Source of the DNA: Planctomycetota bacterium
Lineage (GTDB): Bacteria; Planctomycetota; Phycisphaerae; UBA1845; CAIVHJ01
DNA: 18,582 bases
Reading direction: 5' to 3'
Assembly: GCA_022573485.1 (NCBI GenBank)
Contig: JACZTW010000028.1
Coordinates: forward strand, 1-18,582
Positions 1 to 6,880 of the stretch are shown in pieces. The position numbers were made by a program, and so were the translations under genes. The notes beneath the pieces are model-generated. The model was given only the letters and a program-made list of their open reading frames with translations. It ran no database searches and was not told the origin of the DNA. How positions within the stretch are numbered: position 1 is the stretch's first letter; each line of letters begins with the position of its first letter.

Positions 1-1
1 C

Positions 2-1228
2 GAGAAGGATCAAGCCGCTGAGCCGACGGACCTGTTCTATGTCTTCGCACCGCCAAATCATTTGTTCGCTCACCGCTTCAGCGATGGGCAGCGTCTCTGG
101 CCCACGCAACTCCGCTTACCGACCGAATCCAGTCTGGAAGACGAGACGGCGCTAATCACCCGAATCCAGAATCGACCGCCGCAAGCCAAGACGCAGGGCC
201 AAACGCTGATCACCAACACCGAAACCGGGCTGCACGCCGTGGGCATGATCACGGGGCGGCGCTTGTGGAGTATTCCGATCGAGGTGCCGGCGCCGCAGCA
301 GCAGCACATCGCCGACGGCAGCCTGTTCGACATTCGCGACGGCAAGGTCGCGGTCCGCGTCAGCGCGCACCAACTCGACGTGGTTCGCGTGGTCGACGGC
401 CACGATCGCCTTTGGAGCGCGCGACTGCAGGATCTCATCATTGGCTCGGTGCGCATTGCCGGAGACCGAGTCGTCGCGTTCGACCACGAGGGAACGGCTG
501 CGACGGTGTTCGATCTTCGCTCCGGAGAGCGCCTCTTCGAGATCGGTATTGTGGACGGCGAAATCGAAACCGGTTCTCCCTTGCTGCTCTATGCGACCAC
601 ACTCTGCGGCATGGAGCACGGCGTCTTGTCCGGCCACGACGTGAAAACTGGCGAGAAGCTATGGGATCGGCCCGTGACGTTCGCGGTGACCAGTCATTTC
701 GAGGCAGCCGACGACTGCGGCGTCGTGAGCGGGAGCGAAGGCGAGGTGTTGGCATTTCGGCCGCACGACGGCGAAGTGCTCTATGAGGGCCGGGTTGCGT
801 CCGCGCCGGCGGGCGTCTCTGGGGGCTATGCTGAAGATGGGACGCTCTTTCTCTTCGGACGGAGCGAGGCCACCGCGGACTCGGAAGTGCATGTGACAGC
901 GCTGGATCTGGAGAATCAGTCGGTCAAGTGGGTCAACCCGGAACTCGGTCTGCCGTTGTGTAAGAAACGGTTCTTCGATTTCCTTCCAGATCATTTCCCC
1001 GTGCTCTATCGCAGAGCGCAGACGGGCCGTCCGAATGTGCCGTCGTTTATCGAGCGCAAGAGAGCGTACGTGGTCCTGATAGATAAACACACCGGCGAAC
1101 GGTCGGGCGAGCCGTTGTTGGTGCCGCTTGTCGATAGACGCCAAGACCTCATCGGCGACCTGCTCATTCGGCCCGGCCGGATCGTCATTGGAACAAACGG
1201 CGGAGTTCATATACTATTGTTGCCGTAG
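2..1228 (+). CDS. PQQ/BamB-like beta-propeller protein, 5' end missing
   Basis: The reading frame is open from the first bases of the window, so the gene begins upstream; a TTG at 62 is only an internal codon. The visible 408 codons show repeated blade-like units in which a Gly-rich turn is followed by Leu-Trp or a similar pair: GQRLWP, GRRLWS, DRLWSA, GERLFE, GEKLWD, GEVLYE and VKWVN. This spacing is typical of PQQ-type beta-propellers such as BamB and the quinoprotein dehydrogenases. No PQQ-binding or dehydrogenase residues could be identified, so a structural or binding role is more likely than an enzymatic one. The signal peptide, if any, lies outside the window. The gene ends 33 bases before the next start and may be co-transcribed with it. 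The fold is fairly sure; the function is unknown. Confidence 0.8.
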   Translation, partial: EKDQAAEPTDLFYVFAPPNHLFAHRFSDGQRLWPTQLRLPTESSLEDETALITRIQNRPPQAKTQGQTLITNTETGLHAVGMITGRRLWSIPIEVPAPQQQHIADGSLFDIRDGKVAVRVSAHQLDVVRVVDGHDRLWSARLQDLIIGSVRIAGDRVVAFDHEGTAATVFDLRSGERLFEIGIVDGEIETGSPLLLYATTLCGMEHGVLSGHDVKTGEKLWDRPVTFAVTSHFEAADDCGVVSGSEGEVLAFRPHDGEVLYEGRVASAPAGVSGGYAEDGTLFLFGRSEATADSEVHVTALDLENQSVKWVNPELGLPLCKKRFFDFLPDHFPVLYRRAQTGRPNVPSFIERKRAYVVLIDKHTGERSGEPLLVPLVDRRQDLIGDLLIRPGRIVIGTNGGVHILLLP

Positions 1229-1261
1229 AGGACGATTCTGCTCGAAATTGACAGGGGAATC

Positions 1262-2311
1262 ATGCATCCGTATCGCATTCTTGCCGTGGTCAGCCTGACG
1301 CTCGCGAGTTTCACCAACTCGTCCGCGGGCCAAGAGCTGTCGCTGCGGCCGGACCTCATCGACGAAAAGACCGAGAAATCGATCGAGCGCGGACTCGCTT
1401 ACCTCGCCCGCACTCAGGATCGTCAGGGCACCTGGCGAAACGCCGGCACCTACGGCAGTTACCCGGTGGCCATGTCGTCTCTGGCGGCGCTGGCCATGCT
1501 CATGAGCGGCAGCACCATGACCGAGGGACCACACGCAGAAAACATCAATCGCGCCGCGAACTACATTCTCTCTTCGGCACGCACCAACGGACTGATCGCC
1601 TCAGTTTTGGAAGAAAGCCGCTCGATGTACGGCCATGGGTTTTCGATGCTCTTCCTGGGTCAGCTCTATGGCATGGAATCCAATCTGGAGCTTCGAGAAA
1701 AGATCGCCCGCGTGCTGCGCAACGGCGTATCTCTGACGGCGCGAAGCCAAAGCCGAGACGGCGGCTGGATTTACACGCCCGACTCCAACAGCGATGAAGG
1801 TTCGGTGACCATTACACAAGTTCAGGCGTTGCGTTCCTGCCGCAATGCGGGAATTGCGGTGCCCAAGAAAGTCATCGACAACGCCATGGCCTATCTGGAC
1901 TTGTCCATGAGGCCCGACGGCGGGATCGCCTATCGCGCCCGGCAGTTCGGCAACAGCCGTCCGCCGATCACGGCAGCCGCAGTCGTTTGTTGGTATAATG
2001 CGGGGCAGTACGACCACCCCAACGCCGCCAAGGCCCTGGCCTACTGCAAGGCCAATATCGGTATCGGGGCTGACCGTTCGGGCGTCGCGGGCCACTATTA
2101 CTATGCTCATTTGTATTACGCACAAGCGCTGTACCTCGCGGGCGCACAGGAATGGAAGGGCTATTTCCCAAAGATGCGTGACTACTTACTCAGCCAGCAG
2201 AATGACGATGGTTCATGGGACGGCGACAGCGTCGGCCCGGTGTATGGCACAGCCGTCGCACTGATCATCCTGCAACTGCCGTACAACAACCTGCCAATCA
2301 TGCAACGGTAA
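1262..2311 (+). CDS. Exported prenyltransferase/squalene-cyclase repeat protein
   Basis: A 349-residue protein starting at ATG with a modest AGGGG ribosome site just upstream. Residues 1-23 look like a signal peptide (MHPYR, a hydrophobic stretch, then SSAG before QELS). The mature part carries repeats of the alpha/alpha-toroid fold shared by squalene cyclases and prenyltransferases: TQDRQGTW near residue 52, SQSRDGGWIY near 162 and QQNDDGSWDG near 318. The acidic DXDD catalytic motif of squalene-hopene cyclase is not visible, and the protein is about half the length of a cyclase, so it is probably not a cyclase. Such proteins commonly sit beside moxR/DUF58 clusters in planctomycetes (recalled, not searched). 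The stop lies 14 bases before the moxR start, suggesting co-transcription. Confidence 0.85.
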   Translation: MHPYRILAVVSLTLASFTNSSAGQELSLRPDLIDEKTEKSIERGLAYLARTQDRQGTWRNAGTYGSYPVAMSSLAALAMLMSGSTMTEGPHAENINRAANYILSSARTNGLIASVLEESRSMYGHGFSMLFLGQLYGMESNLELREKIARVLRNGVSLTARSQSRDGGWIYTPDSNSDEGSVTITQVQALRSCRNAGIAVPKKVIDNAMAYLDLSMRPDGGIAYRARQFGNSRPPITAAAVVCWYNAGQYDHPNAAKALAYCKANIGIGADRSGVAGHYYYAHLYYAQALYLAGAQEWKGYFPKMRDYLLSQQNDDGSWDGDSVGPVYGTAVALIILQLPYNNLPIMQR

Positions 2312-2325
2312 GTGAGAGGTAAAGT

Positions 2326-3528
2326 ATGAAGGACGAAGTACGAAGTACGAAAGAAGAGACGCAAGCCAAATCAGAGCCCAGAGCGCAAGCGACGGGTCAA
2401 GCGACGGGTCAAGCGAACGCGGAACGCGGAATGCGGAATGCGGAATCACCCGCGCAGCCCTCAGTCCTCAGTCCTCAGTCCTCGACCCTCTCCGAAGGCG
2501 ACGTGGAGGCGGTTGATCGCCTGCGGTCGGCCTACGGCAAAGTTCGCAAGGAAATCGCTCGTGTGATTGTCGGACAGGATGAAGTGCTCGAGCAATTGCT
2601 GATCGCACTGTTTGCCGGTGGGCACTGCATCCTCGAAGGCGTCCCCGGCTTGGCGAAAACATTGATGATCTCCACGCTTTCCGAGGCGTTGGACCTGTCG
2701 TTCAATCGGATCCAGTTCACGCCGGACCTCATGCCTTCAGACATTACCGGCACCGAGGTCATTCAAGACGACAAGTCCACTGGCAAGCGCGAGCTGCGGT
2801 TCATTCCCGGCCCCGTGTTTGCGAACGTGCTGCTGGCTGACGAAATCAATCGCACGCCGCCCAAAACGCAGGCGGCCCTGCTGGAATGCATGCAGGAATT
2901 GCAGGTTACCATCGGCGGAACGCGGCACCCGGTCGAGCCGCCGTTCTTCGTACTGGCGACGCAGAATCCGATCGAACAGGAAGGAACCTACCCGCTGCCC
3001 GAAGCACAGCAGGACCGCTTCATGTTCAAAGTCTTTGTCAACTATCCTTCCTATGAGGAAGAGTACACCATCGCGGAACGCACGACCGCCACAGCAGAGC
3101 ACAAACTCGACAAGGTGCTGACCCGGCAGGAGATATTGGATCTACAGCGCACCGTCCGCCGCGTACCGGCGGCGCCGCAGGTGATTCGTCACGCGCTCGA
3201 TTTGGTCCGCGGCACCCGGCCGCCGGAAACGGACAGTCCGGACTTCATCAAGGAAATGCTCAGTTGGGGCGCGGGCCCGCGTGCGGTGCAATACCTCATT
3301 CTGGCGGGCAAGGTTCGCGCCGTGCTGCACGGCAGATACCACGTCGCCGTCGATGACATCCGTGCCGCCGCCAAGCCGGTGCTGCGGCATCGCATCGTGA
3401 CCAACTACTCAGCCGAGGCGGAAGGCTACACGCCCGACCGCATCATTGACCGTCTCCTGGAAACCATACAGCCGAACGAATCAGCGATTGGCAACGATGA
3501 GCGACTCCAGAAAGTACTTGCGCCCTGA
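2326..3528 (+). CDS. MoxR-family AAA+ ATPase
   Basis: A 400-residue MoxR ATPase. The nucleotide-binding motifs are all present: Walker A GVPGLAKT at residues 105-112, Walker B LLADEINR at 169-176, sensor 1 ATQNP at 211-215, and the arginine-finger region LPEAQQDRF at 224-232. The C-terminal lid follows and ends QKVLAP. MoxR ATPases act as chaperone-like partners of VWA-domain proteins, which fits the three MIDAS proteins encoded next. The first 55 or so residues are unlike the family. They are encoded by tandem repeats (GAAGKAC, a 12-mer, GCGGAAY, CTCAGTC), and family-like sequence begins near EGDVEAVDRL. The ATG at 2326 has a plausible GAGAGG site 6 bases upstream, but an in-frame ATG at 2431 is an alternative. 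The last 11 codons lie in a 39-bp segment duplicated at the start of the next gene. Confidence 0.95.
   Translation: MKDEVRSTKEETQAKSEPRAQATGQATGQANAERGMRNAESPAQPSVLSPQSSTLSEGDVEAVDRLRSAYGKVRKEIARVIVGQDEVLEQLLIALFAGGHCILEGVPGLAKTLMISTLSEALDLSFNRIQFTPDLMPSDITGTEVIQDDKSTGKRELRFIPGPVFANVLLADEINRTPPKTQAALLECMQELQVTIGGTRHPVEPPFFVLATQNPIEQEGTYPLPEAQQDRFMFKVFVNYPSYEEEYTIAERTTATAEHKLDKVLTRQEILDLQRTVRRVPAAPQVIRHALDLVRGTRPPETDSPDFIKEMLSWGAGPRAVQYLILAGKVRAVLHGRYHVAVDDIRAAAKPVLRHRIVTNYSAEAEGYTPDRIIDRLLETIQPNESAIGNDERLQKVLAP
2328..2348 (+). repeat. GAAGKAC heptamer array, 3 units
   Basis: One GAAGGAC and two GAAGTAC units in perfect 7-base register. They begin at the third base of the moxR start codon chosen here and encode the first repetitive residues. 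Similar AAGTA-containing sequence precedes it (GTAAAGTATG). Confidence 0.9.
2386..2416 (+). repeat. CAAGCGACGGGT 12-mer array, 2.6 units
   Basis: Two exact 12-base units followed by CAAGCGA. They encode QATGQATGQA in the unconserved N-terminus of MoxR. Unlike the neighbouring arrays, the period is a multiple of three. Confidence 0.9.
2419..2446 (+). repeat. GCGGAAY heptamer array, 4 units
   Basis: One GCGGAAC followed by three GCGGAAT units, in 7-base register, inside the MoxR N-terminal extension. It contains the alternative in-frame ATG at 2431. Confidence 0.9.
2460..2487 (+). repeat. CTCAGTC heptamer array, 4 units
   Basis: Three CTCAGTC units and one degenerate CTCGACC, encoding the SVLSPQSST stretch just before the conserved MoxR domain. 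The same family recurs at 5258, 10076 and 14090. Confidence 0.92.
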
Positions 3529-3535
3529 AGTTCTG
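3497..3535 (+). pseudogene. Duplicated 5' end of the DUF58 gene, copy 1
   Basis: These 39 bases match 3666-3704 with two mismatches (C/T at offset 27, G/A at offset 34). In one frame they encode the last residues of MoxR (ERLQKVLAP and its stop). In another they encode MSDSRKYLRPEVL, the DUF58 N-terminus. The latter frame continues into the insert and stops at 3649 after 50 codons, so this copy is a dead DUF58 start while still serving moxR. Confidence 0.88.
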
Positions 3536-3541
3536 GGGTGC

Positions 3542-3591
3542 AGGGTGGGCATTGCCCACCAACTCATCTGGCGGTGGGCCGTGCCCACCCT
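3542..3591. repeat. Nested inverted repeat (REP-like)
   Basis: Two small palindromes, each GGTGGGC-N3-GCCCACC, arranged so that the outer arms AGGGTGGGC and GCCCACCCT are also complementary. The transcript could fold as two hairpins or one long stem. There is no T-run directly after it, so a terminator role is unproven. Confidence 0.8.
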
Positions 3592-3616
3592 ACTGACTAC
3601 TTCTATTGCTTTTTTT

Positions 3617-3640
3617 GGTGTCTTGGTGTCTTGGTGTCTT
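3617..3640 (-). repeat. CACSAAGR octamer array, 3 units
   Basis: On the + strand it reads three times GGTGTCTT followed by TGTGGC; on the minus strand the unit is the octamer CACCAAGA family. Related arrays lie at 11891-11914 and 12184-12199. Confidence 0.88.
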
Positions 3641-3665
3641 TGTGGCTAGAAATCCGACCTAACAA

Positions 3666-4595
3666 ATGAGCGACTCCAGAAAGTACTTGCGTCCTGAAAT
3701 TCTGAGCCGGATTTCCAGACTGGAGCTGCGCGCGCGAACTGTCGTTGAAGGCTTCGTCAGTGGAATGCACCGGAGTCCGTACCACGGGTTCTCCGTCGAG
3801 TTCGCCGAACATCGCGAGTATGCCCCCGGCGACGACATACGGCACATCGACTGGCGTGTGTTCGCGAAATCCGATCGATACTACATCAAGCAATATGAGG
3901 AAGAGACCAACCTGCGGTCGCACATCCTGCTCGATTGTTCGGGCTCGATGGATTACCCGGACGCCCGGCGCGCCGCGCGCACCGGGCGGATGACCAAATG
4001 GGATTATGCCTCGACGGTGGCTGCCTCACTGGCGTTTCTGCAATCGAAGCAGCAGGATGCCATCGGGCTCACGCTGTTCGATCACGAGATCCGGCGGCAA
4101 ATCCCCAGCGCCGCCAACCCGCGCCAGTTGTCCAACATGATCCGCATCATCGAAGAACATGCCCCGCACGGCAAGACGAATGTGAAAATCCTGTTCCGCT
4201 ATCTGGCGGATCGCATCAAGCGCCGCAGCATGGTCGTGGTCATCTCCGATTTCCTGACGGATTTGGACGACGTGATCGCGGGGCTCCAGCGCCTGCGCCA
4301 CACACGCCACGAAGTGATGGTCATGCACGTTCTGGATCAAGATGAACTCGAGTTCCCGTTTGAGGATCAGACGCTCTTCGAGGGCATCGAGTTTGACCAG
4401 GAGTTACTGACGGACCCACAGGCCCTGCGCAAATCGTACCTCGAGCAAGTGGAGCGGTTCATCCATCGGCTGCGCTCGTTTTGCGTGGACACTCGAATCG
4501 ACTATGTACTGCTCTCGACGGCGGATCGGCTCGATGTCGCCCTGGCGACGTTTCTGGCCCGGCGTTCCCACGCCATGCGGACACGCGCACGATGA
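3666..4595 (+). CDS. DUF58 domain protein with VWA-type MIDAS motif
   Basis: A 309-residue DUF58 protein. The family signature is clear: the region around residues 38-63 (YHGFSVEFAEHREYAPG, then DDIRHIDW), followed by the integrin-like MIDAS sequence DCSGSMD at 90-96 and a second beta-strand VVVISDFLTD near 190. No membrane segment or signal peptide is seen, so it is probably cytoplasmic, as is usual for this family. It follows moxR, its typical partner. The ATG has no Shine-Dalgarno sequence; the bases before it (CCTAACAA) end a 130-bp repeat insert. Its first 13 codons are near-identical to 3497-3535, inside the end of moxR. The ancestral gene therefore probably overlapped moxR and was translationally coupled. 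The stop overlaps the next start as ATGA. Confidence 0.93.
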   Translation: MSDSRKYLRPEILSRISRLELRARTVVEGFVSGMHRSPYHGFSVEFAEHREYAPGDDIRHIDWRVFAKSDRYYIKQYEEETNLRSHILLDCSGSMDYPDARRAARTGRMTKWDYASTVAASLAFLQSKQQDAIGLTLFDHEIRRQIPSAANPRQLSNMIRIIEEHAPHGKTNVKILFRYLADRIKRRSMVVVISDFLTDLDDVIAGLQRLRHTRHEVMVMHVLDQDELEFPFEDQTLFEGIEFDQELLTDPQALRKSYLEQVERFIHRLRSFCVDTRIDYVLLSTADRLDVALATFLARRSHAMRTRAR

Positions 4596-6880
4596 TGGCC
4601 GACCATGCGATCCTCGCCGGATTGGTCACGCCGTGGCTTTTCGCCGCCGGCAGCGCCGCCGTCAGCATCCCCATCATCATTCACTTGTTGGCCAAGCGAA
4701 GGTTCAAACGCATTCGCTGGGCGGCCATCGATTTCCTGATCATGGCGGAGAAGGAAAATCGCCGAAGGATCAACATCCAGCAATTGATACTTTTGATCTT
4801 GCGTTGCCTCGCAATCTTCCTGATAGGCCTGCTACTCGCCCGCCCTTACATGCGCCCCACAGGCTTGGCCGGCGTATTCGGCGCCGAGGCGCCCCGCCAC
4901 CGCGTATTTATTCTCGACGACTCGTTCAGCATGAGCTACACGACCGGCGCCACGACGACCTTTGACAAAGCGCGGTCCACGGTCATCCGATTGCTCGAAT
5001 GGTCGTACCAGGAAGCACCGCACGATCGGATCACGTTCTTGAAAACATCCCGACCGCAAGTGCCCATCGTCAGCAACTTGACCCTCAACGAAAAACAACT
5101 GCTGGAACTGCGCTCGACCCTCGAGCGTCTGGAACCGTCATCATCCCCGTCCCATTTTGATGACTTGCTGGTACAGCTCGTCGAGGATCTGCTCGCCGAC
5201 CCGCAGGAGCTAAACACAGCCGTATACATCGTCAGCGATTTCCAAAGCAACGACTGGCTCAGTCCTCAGTCCTCAGTCCTGAGTCCTCAGTCCTCTTCTT
5301 CTGGTTCGCCGCTGTCCGCGTTCGACGATTGGCCTGAACTCAACAAGCCGGGGATTGTGCTCATCCAAGTGGCGGAGGCGGAGCGGGCGAACGTCGCGAT
5401 TACGGCATTGCGCACTACCCAGCCGCAAATGGTTGCGACCATCGACAGCCGCCTGATGGCCACGATCAGCAACTTCAGCAGCCAGACCTTCGAGGAACAG
5501 GAACTGCACGTGTATCTCAACGACGCCGCTCAGCCGACCGTGCGTATGCCCGCGATCTCACCAGGCCAATCCGCCGACGTGGCCATCGACATTACTTTCC
5601 CCGAGGATGACTTTCAGCAGGTTCGCGTGGAGATTCCCACGGATTCGCTTGGGCTTGACGATCAATGCACGACGGCTTGGCGGGTGCAATCGGCGATCAA
5701 AGTGCTGCTCGTCAACGGCGAGCCGAGCACGCGAACGATTGATGATGAAGTCGCAGTGCTGCGAACAGCCCTGCACCCCGAGGGCGAAGTCTTCAGCGGC
5801 GTGCAGGTCGCGATTGCAGACGAATCCGAGCTTGACAGTGCCGCCGGCATCGCAAATCTGGACGACGTTCACTTGCTGATACTGGCCAATGTGTATCGTC
5901 TGAGCGAAGAAACCGTCGGCCGAATCGAAGCGTTCGTGGCCGGCGGCGGCGGGCTGGCGATTTTCCTCGGCGACCAAGTCGATGCCCAGCTTTACAACGA
6001 ACGATTGTTCAAGAACGGCGCCGGCCTGTTGCCGTGCCAGTTGGGCCAAGTGATTACGGTAACGGATGCCACCTCGCCGCCCGGCTTGACCGGCGATTGG
6101 ACCCACCCAATGCTCCGCGTCTTCAGCGGCGAGCAAAACCCGTTTCTGTCCAGTCTCGCCTTTTGGCAGTATTTCGAGTGCGTTCCGCCCAGTACCGACG
6201 CCGGCGACGATGAACAGTCGAATGTTCGCGTTGTCGCTCGTTTCAGCGACGCGCGCCAATTGCCCGCCATCGTCGAGTCCGCCGGTGGCGAATCGGGCAG
6301 GGGCAAGGTGCTGCTGATGACATCCAGCGCCGATTCCGAATGGAACAATTGGCCTGGGCGACCCAGCTACTTGGTGGCCATGCTGGAGATGTGCCAGTAC
6401 GCCGCCAGGCCCGAGCGGACACGAGCACATCTAACCGCCGGCGGATCGCTGCGCGTGTCTCTGGACCCCGCCCGATACCAAAGCGAAGCCGTGCTCAGGA
6501 CACCGAATTACCCCTCGGAGCCGGAAATTGCGCTCCGCGGGGAACCGCAGGCTGACGGGCGGGCCATTGAATTGCACTGGCCGACGGTCGATCAAGTCGG
6601 CGTTTACGAGCTGCTGCTGACGCGCGCGAACGGCGCTCAGGAGCGAAGGCTGCTGTCCGCACATTTGGATTCGCGCGAGAGCAATCTCGCTTCCTGCACT
6701 GAGGCTGAACTCCGCAGATCCGCGCCGCAGATCGATTTTGAATTCGTAAGCGATGTCGCCGTGCTGGCTGCGAAATCGGATGAAGCATTGCGCGAATTCT
6801 GGCCGGCGCTTCTCATCGGCGTGGTCATGCTGTTGATGCTGGAACAATCCCTGGCTTGCTGGTTTGGGCGCGCGTCATGA
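4592..6880 (+). CDS. BatA/VWA membrane protein with GATase-like domain
   Basis: I place the start at ATG 4592, which overlaps the DUF58 stop as ATGA; an ATG directly after it at 4595 is equivalent. The frame stays open upstream to 4481, but that part overlaps DUF58 and is not needed. The 762-residue product begins with the BatA (aerotolerance regulator N-terminal) arrangement: a membrane segment near residues 8-30, the basic stretch LLAKRRFKRIRW, and a second segment near 67-90. A VWA-like domain follows with DDSFS at 109-113 (DxSxS pattern) and VYIVSDFQS near 212. From residue 369 (IKVLLVNGEPS) to about 500 the pattern resembles a class I glutamine-amidotransferase-like fold without an obvious catalytic Cys. 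A C-terminal membrane segment ends the protein. Residues 223-234 are encoded by a CTCAGTC heptamer array. Confidence 0.88.
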   Translation: MMADHAILAGLVTPWLFAAGSAAVSIPIIIHLLAKRRFKRIRWAAIDFLIMAEKENRRRINIQQLILLILRCLAIFLIGLLLARPYMRPTGLAGVFGAEAPRHRVFILDDSFSMSYTTGATTTFDKARSTVIRLLEWSYQEAPHDRITFLKTSRPQVPIVSNLTLNEKQLLELRSTLERLEPSSSPSHFDDLLVQLVEDLLADPQELNTAVYIVSDFQSNDWLSPQSSVLSPQSSSSGSPLSAFDDWPELNKPGIVLIQVAEAERANVAITALRTTQPQMVATIDSRLMATISNFSSQTFEEQELHVYLNDAAQPTVRMPAISPGQSADVAIDITFPEDDFQQVRVEIPTDSLGLDDQCTTAWRVQSAIKVLLVNGEPSTRTIDDEVAVLRTALHPEGEVFSGVQVAIADESELDSAAGIANLDDVHLLILANVYRLSEETVGRIEAFVAGGGGLAIFLGDQVDAQLYNERLFKNGAGLLPCQLGQVITVTDATSPPGLTGDWTHPMLRVFSGEQNPFLSSLAFWQYFECVPPSTDAGDDEQSNVRVVARFSDARQLPAIVESAGGESGRGKVLLMTSSADSEWNNWPGRPSYLVAMLEMCQYAARPERTRAHLTAGGSLRVSLDPARYQSEAVLRTPNYPSEPEIALRGEPQADGRAIELHWPTVDQVGVYELLLTRANGAQERRLLSAHLDSRESNLASCTEAELRRSAPQIDFEFVSDVAVLAAKSDEALREFWPALLIGVVMLLMLEQSLACWFGRAS
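5258..5292 (+). repeat. CTCAGTC heptamer array inside the BatA/VWA gene, 5 units
   Basis: Three CTCAGTC, one CTGAGTC and one CTCAGTC in exact register, 35 bases, read in frame as LSPQSSVLSPQS. It falls right after the VWA strand VYIVSDFQSNDW, probably in a surface loop. Confidence 0.93.

Larger units (their letters stand above)
3536..3665. repeat. 130-bp repeat-filled insert between moxR and DUF58 gene
   Basis: The segment between the two 39-bp copies. It holds two GGTGGGC-N3-GCCCACC palindromes (3544-3560 and 3573-3589), which also pair with each other through AGGGTGGGC/GCCCACCCT (3542-3550 with 3583-3591). It also holds three GGTGTCTT octamers at 3617-3640. It contains no gene, and no ribosome site precedes the DUF58 start. 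Confidence 0.85.

Noticed and set aside
3542..3591. Rho-independent terminator after moxR
   Set aside because: The palindromes are not followed directly by a T-run (the T-run at 3610-3616 is about 20 bases away), and the operon continues downstream. A weak attenuating effect cannot be excluded.
3446..3649. A 67-codon + strand frame spanning the moxR end and the insert
   Set aside because: It combines an out-of-frame moxR segment, the duplicated DUF58 start and repeat DNA. It is a by-product of the duplication, not an independent gene.
4481..4591. Upstream extension of the BatA/VWA gene
   Set aside because: It overlaps the DUF58 gene by over 100 bases, and the ATGA overlap at 4592 gives a natural start with the BatA N-terminus directly after it.
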